A stretch of DNA of 64,000 nucleotides from Euglena gracilis. Its lineage: Eukaryota; Euglenida; Euglenophyceae; Euglenales. The notes below the pieces were generated by a model, which searched no databases, was not told the DNA's origin, and was given only the letters and a program-made list of their open reading frames with translations. This document shows positions 1-11,495 of this stretch, piece after piece. A program made the position numbers and the translations under genes. How positions within the stretch are numbered: the stretch's first letter is position 1; every line of letters starts with the position of its first letter. The stretch lies in NCBI GenBank assembly GCA_039621445.1, contig CP154954.1, forward strand, positions 37,123,703-37,187,702. Direction: 5' to 3'.

Positions 1-48
1 CCTGGGGGGCCATTTAGAGTGACCAGGGGGTCAAAATAGTTTTTTTGT

Positions 49-181
49 GTTAATGATGGAGTTGGGTTAGGTGCGCGACTTAGGCTTAGGGTTAGGCCTA
101 ACTTATAGATGGGTGTTCGGTGTACAAGTTAGGCCTAACCCTAAGCCTAAGTCGCGCACCTAAACCTACTCCATCATTAAC
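49..181. mobile_element. 133-bp fold-back element, copy 1
   Basis: Two near-perfect inverted arms begin GTTAATGATGGAG and end with its complement, and they contain TTAGGGTTAGGCCTAA-type sequence around a short loop. A second 133-bp copy with the loop inverted lies at 37490-37622. Identical length and shared ends mark this as a dispersed non-autonomous element. No clear target duplication is visible. A short CATTTAGAGTGACC repeat lies on both sides. Confidence 0.7.
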
Positions 182-247
182 GAAAAAGATGCCAGGGGGG
201 GGGGGCATTTAGAGTGACCAGGGGGGGCCATTTAGAATATGGCTGCC

Positions 248-445
248 ATCCAAATAACCCCCCCAAATAACACCCCCCCCCCTTGTGTTACTTGGGCACC
301 CTGGGTCCCCAGGGGGGGGGGAATTTGGGGGGGGGTGTTATTTTTTACATGGAAAACCAAAAGAAATTAGGGGGGTGATATTTGGGCGCTCGAAATCGGC
401 CCCGGAGAGGGGGGGGGTGTTATTCGGGGGGGGGGAGAAGCCTGA
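248..445. repeat. G/C-tract inverted repeat with AATAACACCC words
   Basis: Long C runs carrying AATAACACCC are followed by G runs carrying GGGTGTTATT, so the segment can fold on itself. It belongs in style to the poly-C/poly-G elements found across the window. A related word pair occurs near 20290-20345. Open frames across it are low-complexity and not credible genes. From 446 to 1100 I see no gene. A CAGGCAGTCAC-like module near 740-770 resembles the CAGTCAGTCAC module at 11.5-12.1 kb. Confidence 0.45.
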
Positions 446-1100
446 AATTATGAAGTGGAGACAAACACAAAAAACTTACAGAAACCTCCTCTATCTTTTG
501 TTGCGAAACTTCCAAAAGTCAAAAACCCTTCTGGAGTTTGACTGCGAAAACCACATGGGGGGGGTCGACCCCCCGCAGAGCAATGTAAAACTGCCAAATG
601 AGGGGAGGGGGCTTCAAGAATCCAATGCCAGGGAAAAATATTCTCACCTCTGTCCAACCCCCCACCCCGGAGGAGAAGAGGACAGAGGGGTGTGCAACCA
701 TCGGCCGACCCCTCCCCCAGGGGTCCACTCTTCCGAAAACCAGGCAGTCACCAAGAACCAGGCAGTTTGGAAATCCAGCCAGTCCCCCACCCCCCCGGGG
801 TCAGCTGCTCTGGAATCTGGAACGGGAAAAAAATGGCAGAAATATTTTGCGGCCGGGTCACCTTTGCGATGACTGCTTCTGGAGGGAGGTGGACAGGGAC
901 AAAACCCAGTCAGTGATCCCCCTGGATTGGTGAAGAAACTGCAAAGGCGGGGGTGAGGTGCGGGAGTCCCTTTTGTGAAATTTCGGCAATTTTTTGCCCA
1001 AAAAAGTTTTGGCTGATTTTTGGCCGCTTTTGGGTCCAAGGGTTTTCGGCCTTATGCTTTGCGCCAGGACGCTGTGTCTGTGACGGGAGGGGGGTCATAG

Positions 1101-1297
1101 CGGAGTCGCCTGAGCACAGGGGGGCAAATGATTGTGTGCACCCCTGGTATTTCTTTGATGGCCCACATTTTCCTGGCCACCGGGGCCTGCATGGCGATCC
1201 CGCTCGTGCTCCGCTGCCTTCTCGTCCGCTTCCTGCAGGAGCACGGCGGGGGCGACGTAGGCGGCGGGTGGCGGGACCTGTGGAGATTTGGATTGAG
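1101..1297 (+). CDS. possible exon with a transmembrane segment, unknown protein
   Basis: One frame stays open from a possible acceptor (CATAG at 1096-1100) to a possible donor (TTGAG|GTGATG at 1297/1298). The translation includes a hydrophobic stretch, MAHIFLATGACMAIPLVL, followed by a basic-aromatic segment (LLVRFLQEH, then a Gly-rich turn, then WRDLWRFGL). Base composition is balanced here, unlike the poly-C/poly-G flanks, and third positions look coding-like. I do not recognise the family. The minus strand is also open but gives a less protein-like sequence. Neither splice site is confirmed, so this is only a candidate. Confidence 0.3.
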
Positions 1298-1339
1298 GTG
1301 ATGGCAGAGCACGAAGGCTTTCCCACACGCACGCTGAGA

Positions 1340-1690
1340 AGCACACAGCTGAACTGGTCCCGGAGGCTGGTCGCACTTTTTGACACCCCCAATCTGCCCC
1401 GAAAAAACACGCGCCCCCCAACAGGCTTCTTTTTATGACCCCCGGGGGGAAGGGGGGTCCCCCAGGGTGGCGTGACCCCCCGGGTGGCGGGGACCCCTCC
1501 CCCAAAATCAAAAATCAGACGCGTTAAAGGCAATTGTCAACGTTTTTCGGCGCTTTGCGCCAAAAACGTACACCCGGCGCAGCGGCGCGGACCCCCCACC
1601 CCCCAGGGGGTCCGGCCCAGACCCACCCACCCACCCCCCTCCCCCGGGGGAGGGGGGGGTCAGGTGAATTAAAAAGAAGCCTGCCCCGAA
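1340..1690. repeat. degenerate edge of satellite A plus C-rich spacer
   Basis: At 1355-1430 the sequence resembles the GGTCCCGGGGGCTGGTCGC and CACTTTTTGGCACC portion of the satellite A monomer, with many substitutions. It is probably a decayed edge unit. The rest is poly-C/poly-G spacer with no gene. Confidence 0.5.
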
Positions 1691-3287
1691 CCCCCACCCC
1701 GAATTATACTGAAAAACTGTCAAAAATCCCTATTGTAAGGTGTTTTACCGGTGACAATGGGGGTGGGGAACCCAGCCGACCTGGTCCCGGGGGCACGGTC
1801 GCACTTTTTGGCACCCCCCAATTCCCAAAAACTCACGCCCCCCCCCCCGCCCCGAATTATACTGAAAAATGGCCAAACTTACACAATTGCGGGGTGTTTT
1901 ACCAGCAGTGGTTCCGGTGACAGTGGGGTTTTTGGGGGCGGGGAACCCAGCCGACCTGCTCCCGGGGGCTGGTCGCACTTTTGGGCACCCCCCAATTTCC
2001 TGGCATTGAGGCAATCTGGCCCCAAAAAATCACGCCCCCCCCACCCCCCGGCCCCGCTCCGTATTACACTTAAAAATTACGGTGTTTTACCAGCAGTGGT
2101 TCCAGTGACAGTGGGGTTTTTGGGGGTGGGGAACCCAGCCAACCTGGTCCCGGGGGCTGGTCGCACTTTTTGGCACCCCCCAAATTCCTGGCATTGAGGC
2201 CATCTGGCCCCAAAAAATCACGCCCCCCCCCCCATCCTGTCCCCCGCCCCGAATTATACTGAAAAATGGCCAAACTTACACAATTGCGGGGTGTTTTACC
2301 CTCAGTGGTTCCGGTGACAGTGGGGTTTTTGGGGGCGGGGAACCCAGCCGACCTGGTCCCGGCTGGTCGCACTCTTTGGCACCCCCCAATTTCCTGGCAT
2401 TGAGGCAATCTGGCCCCAAAAAATCACGCCCCCCCCACCCCCCGCCCCCGCCCCGAATTACACTTAAAAATTACCAAAATTTCGCTATTGCGGGGGTGTT
2501 TTACCAGCGGTGTTTTGCCAGCAGTGGTTCCGGTGACAGTGGGGTTTTGGGGGGTGGGGAACCCAGCCGACCTGCTCCCGGGGGCTGGTCGCACTTTTGG
2601 GCACCCCCCAAATTCCTGGCATTGAAGCAATCTGGCCCCAAAAAATCACGCCCCCTTCCACCCCCTGCCCCCGCCCCGAATTACTGAAAAATGGCCAAAA
2701 TTTCGCTATTGCGGGGTGTTTTACCAGCAGTGGTTCCGGAGACAGTGGGGTTTTTGGGGGTGGGGAACCCAGCCGACCTGGTCCCGGGGGCTGGTCGCAC
2801 TTTTTGGCACCCCCCAATTTCGTGGCATTGAGGCAATCTGGCCCCGAAAAATCACGCCCCCCCCCCCGCCCTGAATTACACTTAAAAATAACCAAAATTT
2901 CGCTATTGCGGGGGTGTTTTACCAGCGGTGTTTTGCCGGCAGTGGTTCCGGTGACAGTGGGGTTTTTGGGGGCGGGGAACCCAGCCGACCTGCTCCCGGG
3001 GGCTGGTCGCACTTTTGGGCACCCCCCAATTTCCTGGCATTGAGGCAATCTGGCCCCAAAAAATCACGCCCCCCCCCACCCCCCACCCCCCACCCCCCAC
3101 CCCCGCTCCGTATTACACTTAAAAATTACCAAAATTTCGCTATTGCGGGGTGTTTTACCAGCAGTGGTTCCAGTGACAGTGGGGTTTTTGGGGGTGGGGA
3201 ACCCAGCCGACCTGGTCCCGGGGGCTGGTCGCACTTTTTGGCACCCCCCAAATTCCTGGCATTGAGGCAATCTGGCCCCAAAAAATC
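1691..3287 (+). repeat. satellite A, block 1 (~200-208-bp tandem repeat)
   Basis: Successive units carry AATTACACTTAAAAATTACC or AATTATACTGAAAAATGGCC, then GTGTTTTACCAGCAGTGG, CAGTGGGGTTTTTGGGGG, GGCTGGTCGCAC, CCTGGCATTGAGGCAATC, and a C tract of variable length. Two sub-types alternate (TATACTG...CAAACTTACAC versus TACACTT...AAATTTCGC). Some units have a 17-bp insertion (GCGGTGTTTTGCCA). Frames across it are open only because of composition. Not protein coding. Confidence 0.9.
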
Positions 3288-4162
3288 GGTACTTGTCTGT
3301 TAGTCGATCCACGGCAGTGCATCAAGTCTGTTAGTCGATCCACACCTATTTTTTTTGCCTACTTTGGGTCACTGATGGACAGGGAAAGCACAAAAAAGGG
3401 TCAGAAGATACGGCTGTTGTGTCGGCACAGGGTCTAGAGAGTGGGTGGGTTTAGGTGGGTCAGGGTCAGGGTTAGGGTTAGGGCTGGGGCTAGGTTAGGG
3501 CTTCGTGACCCTAACCCTAACCCTATCCTGAACCGTATTTTTGGCCTATTTTCGGTCACTGATGGACAGGGAAAGCACAAAAAAAGGGTCAGAAGATACG
3601 GCTGGTGTTGGCACAGGGTCTAGATAGTTAGGGTTCGGTTCAGGGCTAGCATCAGGGTTAGAGTTAGGGGTCAGCGTTAGGTTTAAGGTTAGGGCCAGGG
3701 CTAGGTTAGGGCTACGTGGCCCTAACCCTGACCCTAACCCTAACCCTAACCCTATTTTTGGTCTACTTTGGGTCACTGATGGACAGGGAAAGCACAAAAC
3801 AGGGTCAGAATACACGGCTGTTGTGTCGGCACAGTGTCTAGAGAGTCAGAAGATACGGCTGGTGTTGGCACAGTGTCTAGAGAGTAAGCGTTAGGGTCAG
3901 GGTTGAGGATTAGGGTTAGGTTTTTGGGTTTGGGTTGGTTAGGGTTACCTAAACCTTAACCCCCCCTAAACCCCCTCCCCAGAACCCCCTAAACCCTAAC
4001 CCTGACTCTCTATAACCTGTGCCGACACCAGCCGTATCTTCTGACCCTGTTTTGTGCTTTCCCTGTCCATCAATGACCCAAAGTACATCAGTGACCCAAA
4101 GTAGGCCAAAAATAGGTGTGGATCGACCTGTTTTGCCGTGGATCGACTAACAGACAAGTACC
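3288..4162. mobile_element. 875-bp inverted-repeat element carrying telomere-like repeats, copy 1
   Basis: The element starts GGTACTTGTCTGTTAGTCGA and ends with the matching complement (TCGACTAACAGACAAGTACC). The inverted ends run about 150 bp each. The interior holds many TTAGGG/CCCTAA-like units in both orientations. A ~65-bp module (CACTGATGGACAGGGAAAGC ... CGGCACAGGGTCTAGA) occurs three times. It interrupts satellite A exactly, with the 8-bp target AAAAAATC duplicated at 3280-3287 and 4163-4170. No open frame looks like a transposase, so it is non-autonomous. An 8-bp duplication fits hAT-like or P-like transposition, but the ends are not classical for either. Confidence 0.85.
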
Positions 4163-4769
4163 AAAAAATCACGCCCCCCCACCCCCCGCCCCCGCCCCGA
4201 ATTACACTTAAAAATTACCAAAATTTCACTATTGCGGGGTGTTTTGCCAGCAGTGGTTCCGGTGACAGTGGGGTTTTTGGGGGCGCAGAACCCATGCCGA
4301 CCTGGTCCCGGGGGCCTGGTCGCACTTTTTGGCACCCCCCAAATTCCTGGCATTGAGGCAATCTGGCCCCAAAAAATCACGCCCCCCCACCCCCCGCCCC
4401 CGCCCCGAATTACACTTAAAAATGGCCAAAATTTCGCTATTGCGGGGTGTTTTACCAGCAGTGGTTCCGGTGACAGTGGGGTTTTTGGGGGCGGGGAACC
4501 CAGCCGACCTGCTCCCGGGGGCCTGGTCGCACTTTTTGGCACCCCCCAAATTCCTGGCATTGAGGCAATCTGGCCCCAAAAAATCACGCCCCCCCCACCC
4601 CCCGCCCCCGCCCCGAATTACACTTAAAAATTACCAAAATTTCGCTATTGCGGGGTGTTTTACCAGCAGTGGTTCCGGTGACAGTGGGGTGGGGAACCCA
4701 GCTGACCTGGTCCCGGGGGCTGGTCGCACTTTTTGGCACCCCCCAAATTACTGGCATTGAGGCAATCTG

Positions 4770-4800
<31 letters not shown>

Positions 4801-6445
4801 AATTACACTTGAAAATTACCAAAATTTCGCCATTGGGGGTGTTTTACCAGCAGTGGTTCCGGTGACAGTGGGGTTTTTGGGGGTGGGGAACCCAGCCGAC
4901 CTGGTCCCGGGGGCTGGTCGCACTTTTTGGCACCCCCCAAATTCCTGGCATTGAGGCAATCTGGCCCCAAAAAATCACGCCCCCCCCCCCCCCCCGCCCC
5001 CGCCCCGAATTACACTTAAAAATTACCAAAATTTCGCTATTGCGGGGTGTTTTACCAGCAGTGGTTCCGGTGACAGTGGGGTTTTTGGGGGCGGGGAACC
5101 CAGCTGACCTGGTCCCGGGGGCCTGGTCGCACTTTTTGGCACCCCCCAATTTCCTGGCATTGAGGCAATCTGGCCCCAAAAAATCGCGCCCCCCCCCACC
5201 CCCCGCCCCCGCTCCGTATTACACTTAAAAATTACCAAAATTTCGCTATTGCGGGGTGTTTTACCAGCAGTGGTTCCGGTGACAGTGGGGTTTTTGGGGG
5301 TGGGGAACCCAGCCGACCTGGTCCCGGGGGCTGGTCGCACTTTTTGGCACCCCCCAAATTCCTGGCATTGAGGCAATCTGGCCCCAAAAAATCACGCCCC
5401 CCCCCCCCCGCCCCGAATTATACTGAAAAATGGCCAAACTTACACAATTGCGGGGTGTTTTACCCTCAGTGGTTCCGGTGACAGTGGGGTTTTTGGGGGC
5501 GGGGAACCCAGCCGACCTGGTCCCGGGGGCTGGTCGCACTTTTTGGCACCCCCCAATTTCCTGGCATTGAGGCAATCTGGCCCCGAAAAATCACGCCCCC
5601 CCCCCGCCCCGAATTATACTGAAAAATGGCCAAACTTACACAATTGCGGGGTGTTTTACCAGCAGTGGTTCCGGTGACAGTGGGGTTTTTGGGGGTGGGG
5701 AACCCAGCCGACCTGGTCCCGGGGGCTGGTCGCACTTTTTGGCACCCCCCAAATTCCTGGCATTGAGGCAATCTGGCCCCAAAAAATCACGCCCCCCCCC
5801 ACCCCCCGCCCCCGCCCCGAATTACACTTAAAAATAACCAAAATTTCGCTATTGCGGGGTGTTTTACCAGCGGTGTTTTGCCAGCAGTGGTTCCGGTGAC
5901 AGTGGGGTTTTTGGGGGTGGGGAACCCAGCCGACCTGCTCCCGGGGGCTGGTCGCACTTTTTGGCACCCCCCAAATTCCTGGCATTGAGGCAATCTGGCC
6001 CCAAAAAATCACGCCCCCCCCCCACCCCCCGCCCCCGCCCCGAATTATACTGAAAAATGGCGAAAATTTCGCTATTGTGGGGTGTTTTACCAGCAGTGGT
6101 TCCGGTGACAGTGGGGTTTTTGGGGGTGGGGAGCCCAGCCGACCTGGTCCCGGGGGCTGGTCGCACTTTTTGGCACCCCCCAATTTCCTGGCATTGAGGC
6201 AATCTGGCCCCCAAAAATCACGACCCCCCCCCATCCTGTCCCCCGCCCCGAATTACACTTAAAAATAACCAAAATTTCGCTATTGCGGGGTGTTTTAACA
6301 GCGGTGTTTTGCCAGCAGTGGTTCCGGTGACAGTGGGGTTTTTGGGGGCGGGGAACCCAGCCGACCTGGTCCCGGGGGCTGGTCGCACTTTTGGGCACCC
6401 CCCAAATTCCTGGCATTGAGGCAATCTGGCCCCAAAAAATCACGC
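4163..6445 (+). repeat. satellite A, block 2
   Basis: About eleven further units of the ~208-bp repeat (AATTACACTT starts near 4200, 4408 and 4616). Sub-types from block 1 recur, including the TATACTG form near 5415, 5610 and 6045 and the 17-bp GCGGTGTTTTGCCA insertion near 5870 and 6300. C tracts vary in length from unit to unit. Confidence 0.9.
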
Positions 6446-6803
6446 CTGCACGTTTGCGCTACAGGGAGTTGAGGGAGGACGACCCTCTGGCCACTTGCGC
6501 TCATCAATTGCCCACGTTGCGCTACACGGCCATGAAGCGCAACGTTGCCATGTAGCGCAACGTGGCCATTAGCGCACCTAACCCACTCCTTCAATAACCC
6601 ATAATAGCGCTATGGCCTGTTTTCGCTACACACGGCCATGTAGCTTCAATCTTGTCCGTGTAGCGCACATGTGCCATGTAGCGCACTGCAGCATGAGCTC
6701 ACCTACCCTACTTCTCCTTCAATAACCTCCATATAGCCCGAAAAAGTGTGTGCGTCAACCATAACGAAAGGGGGGTGTCGTCGTACGATAACAGATAAGT
6801 ACC
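6446..6803. repeat. insertion in satellite A with TAGCGCAACG-type repeats and an element-end remnant
   Basis: This 358-bp stretch is unrelated to the satellite. It is built of short inverted and direct repeats of TGTAGCGCAACGTGGCCAT type and two CTCCTTCAATAACC words. Its right edge, GATAACAGATAAGTACC at 6787-6803, resembles the terminal ACTAACAGACAAGTACC of the telomere-repeat element at 3288-4162. It may be a scrambled third copy. Confidence 0.5.
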
Positions 6804-9800
6804 TAAAAATTACCAAAATTTCGCTATTGCAGCGTGATTTACAAGTAGTGGTTCAAGTGAAAGTGCGGGTTTTGGGGGGGAGGAATACAGACGAACTGGT
6901 CTCGGTGGCTGGTCGCACTTTTTGGCCCCCCCCAAATTCCTGGCATTGAGGCAATCTGGCCCCAAAAAATCACGCCCCCCCCACCCCCCGCCCCCGCCCC
7001 GAATTACACTTAAAAACTACCAAAATTTCGCTTTTGCGGGGTGTTTTACCAGCAGTAGTTCCGGTGACAGTGGGGTTTTTGGCGGTGGGGAACCCAGCCG
7101 ACCTGGTCCCGGGGGCCTGGTCGCACTTTTTGGCACCCCCCAATTTCCTGGCATTGAGGCAATCTGGCCCCAAAAAATCGCGCCCCCCCCCACCCCCACC
7201 CCCCGCCCCCGCCCCGAATTACACTTAAAAATTACCAAAATTTCGCTATTGCGGGGTGTTTTAACAGCAGTGGTTCCGGTGACAGTGGGGTTTTTGGGGG
7301 CGGGGAACCCAGCCGACCTGGTCCCGGGGGCTGGTCGCACTTTTTGGCACCCCCCAATTTCCTGGCATTGAGGCAATCTGGCCCCAAAAAATCACGCCCC
7401 CCCCACCCCCCGCCCCCGCCCCGAATTACACTTAAAAATTACCAAAATTTCGCTTTTGCGGGGTGTTTTACCAGCAGTGGTTCCGGTGACAGTGGGGTTT
7501 TTGGCGGTGGGGAACCCAGCCGACCTGGTCCCGGGGGCTGGTCGCACTTTTTGGCACCCCCCAAATTCCTGGCATTGAGGCAATCTGGCCCCCCCCCCCC
7601 CCCCCCCCCGCCCCGAATTGCACTTAAAAATTACCAAAATTTCGCTATTGCGGGGTGTTTTAACAGCAGTGGTTCCGGTGACAGTGGGGTTTTTGGGGGT
7701 GGGGAACCCAGCCGACCTGGTCCCGGGGGCTGGTCGCACTTTTTGGCACCCCCCAAATTCCTGGCATTGAGGCAATCTGGCCCCAAAAAATCACGCCCCC
7801 CCCCCACCCCCCGCCCCCGCCCCGAATTACACTTAAAAATGGCCAAATTTTCGCTTTTGCGGGGTGTTTTAACAGCAGTGGTTCCGGTGACAGTGGGGTT
7901 TTTGGGGGTGGGGAACCCAGCCGACCTGGTCCCGGGGGCTGGTCGCACTTTTTGGCACCCCCCAAATTCCTGCCATTGAGGCAATCTGGCCCCAAAAAAT
8001 CACGCCCCCCCACCCCCCGCCCCCGAATTACACTTAAAAATGGCCAAAATTTCGCTATTGCGGGGTGTTTTAACAGCAGTGGTTCCGGTGACAGTGGGGT
8101 TTTTGGGGGTGGGGAACCCAGCCGACCTGGTCCCGGGGGCTGGTCGCACTTTTTGGCACCCCCCAAATTCCTGCCATTGAGGCAATCTGGCCCCAAAAAA
8201 TCACCCCCCCCCCCCACCCCCCGCCCCCGCCCCGAATTACACTTAAAAATTACCAAAATTTCGCTATTGCGGGGTGTTTTAACAGCAGTGGTTCCGGTGA
8301 CAGTGGGGTTTTTGGCGGTGGGGAACCCAGCCGACCTGGTCCCGGGGGCCTGGTCGCACTTTTTGGCACCCCCCAAATTCCTGCCATTGAGGCAATCTGG
8401 CCCCAAAAAATCACGCCCCCCCCCCCCCCCGCCCCCGCCCCGAATTACACTTAAAAATTACCAAAATTTCGCTATTGCGGGGTGTTTTAACAGCAGTGGT
8501 TCCGGTGACAGTGGGGTTTTTGGGGGCGGGGAACCCAGCTGACCTGGTCCCGGGGGCCTGGTCGCACTTTTTGGCACCCCCCAAATTCCTGCCATTGAGG
8601 CAATCTGGCCCCAAAAAATCACGCCCCCCCCCACCCCCCGCCCCCGCCCCGAATTACACTTAAAAATTACCAAAATTTCGCTATTGCGGGGTGTTTTAAC
8701 AGCAGTGGTTCCGGTGACAGTGGGGTTTTTGGCGGTGGGGAACCCAGCCGACCTGGTCCCGGGGGCTGGTCGCACTTTTTGGCACCCCCCAAATTCCTGC
8801 CATTGAGGCAATCTGGCCCCAAAAAAATCACCCCCCCCCCCCCCCCGCCCCGAATTGCACTTAAAAATTACCAAAATTTCGCTATTGCGGGGTGTTTTAA
8901 CAGCAGTGGTTCCGGTGACAGTGGGGTTTTTGGGGGTGGGGAAACCCAGCCGACCTGGTCCCGGGGGCCTGGTCGCACTTTTTGGCACCCCCCAAATTCC
9001 TGGCATTGAGGCAATCTGGCCCCAAAAAATCACGCCCCCCCCACCCCCCGCCCCCGCCCCGAATTACACTTAAAAATGGCCAAAATTTCGCTATTGCGGG
9101 GTGTTTTAACAGCAGTGGTTCCGGTGACAGTGGGGTTTTTGGGGGTGGGGAACCCAGCCGACCTGGTCCCGGGGGCTGGTCGCACTTTTTGGCACCCCCC
9201 AAATTCCTGCCATTGAGGCAATCTGGCCCCAAAAAATCACGCCCCCCCACCCCCCGCCCCCGAATTACACTTAAAAATGGCCAAAATTTCGCTATTGCGG
9301 GGTGTTTTAACAGCAGTGGTTCCGGTGACAGTGGGGTTTTTGGGGGCGGGGAACCCAGCCGACCTGGTCCCGGGGGCTGGTCGCACTTTTTGGCACCCCC
9401 CAAATTCCTGCCATTGAGGCAATCTGGCCCCAAAAAAATCACGCCCCCCCCACCCCCCGCCCCCGCCCCGAATTACACTTAAAAATTACCAAAATTTCGC
9501 TATTGCGGGGTGTTTTAACAGCAGTGGTTCGAGTGAGAGTGGGGGTTTTTGGGGGGGGGTAGCCCTCCGACCTGGTCCCGGGGCTGGTCGCACTTTTTGG
9601 CACCCCCCAAACTACTGGCATTGAGGCAATCTGGCCTCAAAAAATCACGCCCCCCCCCCACCCCCCGCCCCCGCCCCGAATTACACTTAAAAATTACCAA
9701 AATTTCGCTTTTGCGGGGTGTTTTACCAGCAGTGGTTCCGGTGACAGTGGGGTTTTTGGCGGTGGGGAACCCAGCCGACCTGGTCCCGGGGGCTGGTCGC

Positions 9801-10790
9801 ACTTTTTGGCACCCCCCAAATTCCTGCCATTGAGGCAATCTGGCCCCAAAAAATCACGCCCCCCCCCCACCCCCCCCCCCGCCCCGAAATACACTTAAAA
9901 ATTACCAAAATTTCGCTATTGCGGGGTGTTTTAACAGCAGTGGTTCCGGTGCGGGTGGGGTTATTGGCGGAGTGGAGTCCCGCTGACCTGGTCCCGGGGG
10001 CTGGTCGCACTTTTTGGCACCCCCCAAATTCCTGCCATTGAGGCAATCTGGCCCCAAAAAATCACGCCCCCCCCACCCCCCGCCCCCGCCCCGAATTACA
10101 CTTAAAAATGGCCAAAATTTCGCTTTTGCGGGGTGTTTTAACAGCAGTGGTTCCGGTGACAGTGGGGTTTTTGGGGGTGGGGAACCCAGCCGACCTGGTC
10201 CCGGGGGCTGGTCGCACTTTTTGGCACCCCCCAAATTCCTGGCATTGAGGCAATCTGGCCCCAAAAAATCACGCCCCCCCACCCCCGCCCCGAATTACAC
10301 TTAAAAATTACCAAAATTTCGCTATTGCGGGGTGTTTTACCAGCAGTGGTTCCGGTGACAGTGGGGTTTTTGGGGGTGGGGAACCCAGCCGACCTGGTCC
10401 CGGGGGCTGGTCGCACTTTTTGGCACCCCCCAAATTCCTGGCATTGAGGCAATCTGGCCCCAAAAAATCACGCCCCCCCCCCCCCACCCCCCGCCCCCGC
10501 CCCAAATTACACTGAAAAATGGCCAAAATTTTGCTATTGCGGGGTGTTTTACCAGCAGTGGTTCCGGTGACAGTGGGGTTTTTGGCGGTGGGGAACCCAG
10601 CCGACCTGGTCCCGGGGGCTGGTCGCACTTTTTGGCACCCCCCAATTTGCTGGCATTGAGGCAATCTGTCCCTGAAAAATCACGCCTCCCCCCATGCTGT
10701 CCCCCGCCCCGAATTATTCCAAAAAAATAATTGCCAAAGTTTCGCTACTGCAGGGTGTTCACCAGCACTGGCTCCGGTGACAGTGGTGTC
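6804..10790 (+). repeat. satellite A, block 3
   Basis: About nineteen units. The first (6804-6955) and last (10690-10790) are the most diverged. Many internal units share TTTTAACAGCAG in place of TTTTACCAGCAG, and CCTGCCATTGAGG in place of CCTGGCATTGAGG, and these variants come in runs. That indicates local spread by unequal exchange. The G-rich strand has several runs of four or more G per unit, and the other strand has long C tracts. Confidence 0.9.
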
Positions 10791-10880
10791 GCCCGTATCG
10801 GATCACTCTGCACCGACTGGCATCACTCGGATCACACTGCAGCGACTGACCATTATGTGTGGAATGTAAACAAGACATAC

Positions 10881-11204
10881 CTGGAAGGCGAGGAAGAGGA
10901 GCATGACGGCGACGATGGCCACAGCCCAGGTGGTGGCGGTTGCCGTTGCAGTCGTGGTGGGGGTGGGAGTGTTGTTGGTGGGCTTGGGGATGGGCGCGGG
11001 CATTGGGGCCGGGGGCGTCGGAGGTTTGGGGCGGAACGTGGGGGCGGCGGCATCGATGGTGCTGGGGGCTGCTGGGGCAGGTGGCGGAGTGTAGTTGTAG
11101 AAGTAGTTGAGTGGAGTGTAGTTGTAGAGGAAGAGGTTGGTTGATGGCGGCGGGGTGGGGCGAGGGTTGGTTGTTGTGCAGAAAAATGGGGACGTTGCAC
11201 ATAA
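10881..11204 (-). CDS. possible exon: proline/threonine-rich region followed by a transmembrane helix
   Basis: On the minus strand the frame is open from just after a TAG at 11207-11205 to a strong donor, TTCCAG|GTATGT, at 10881/10880. It begins with Tyr/Asn-rich text (FLYNYTPLNYFYNYTPP). A long Pro/Ala/Thr stretch follows, then a hydrophobic segment (TWAVAIVAVMLLFLAFQ) ending exactly at the donor. This is the layout of a membrane-anchored protein with a Pro/Thr stalk. The 5' end is unknown, and there is no Met near the upstream stop. The family is not recognised. The region is GC-rich but lacks the homopolymer tracts around it. Confidence 0.4.
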
Positions 11205-11495
11205 CTATATATCATTGATCTGTCATTTGTTACCCATTGGCTGTTGAGGGTTTCCGCACAGCCCCGGGACTTCTGCTCGGTCGAGAAAGTCCAAAATGGA
11301 TACATCTTCGGCAAACCTTCAAAAAAAAACCTGGCAGCAGGTGGGCACATTTGGCCATTTTGGCGGGCAACCCCTTGCAAAACGATAATTTCTGAAGGGA
11401 AAAAAACATGTCAGGTGCACCAGGGGAACAAACCCTGAACAGGCCGCAGGGCTGGGAGGGCTGGCGGGATGGGTGCCGGGAGGGCCAGCAGCACA
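11205..11495. other. no feature recognised
   Basis: Mixed-composition sequence between the exon candidate and the next repeats. It has a short A run but no splice-bounded open frame I would defend. Confidence 0.4.

Noticed and set aside
3460-3960. A true telomere or chromosome end
   Set aside because: The units are degenerate, occur in both orientations, and lie inside an inverted-repeat element with a target duplication.
1700-10700. Long open frames rich in Pro/Gly across satellite A on both strands
   Set aside because: They are open in several frames at once, follow the ~208-bp unit, and contain homopolymer-encoded Pro/Gly runs of changing length.
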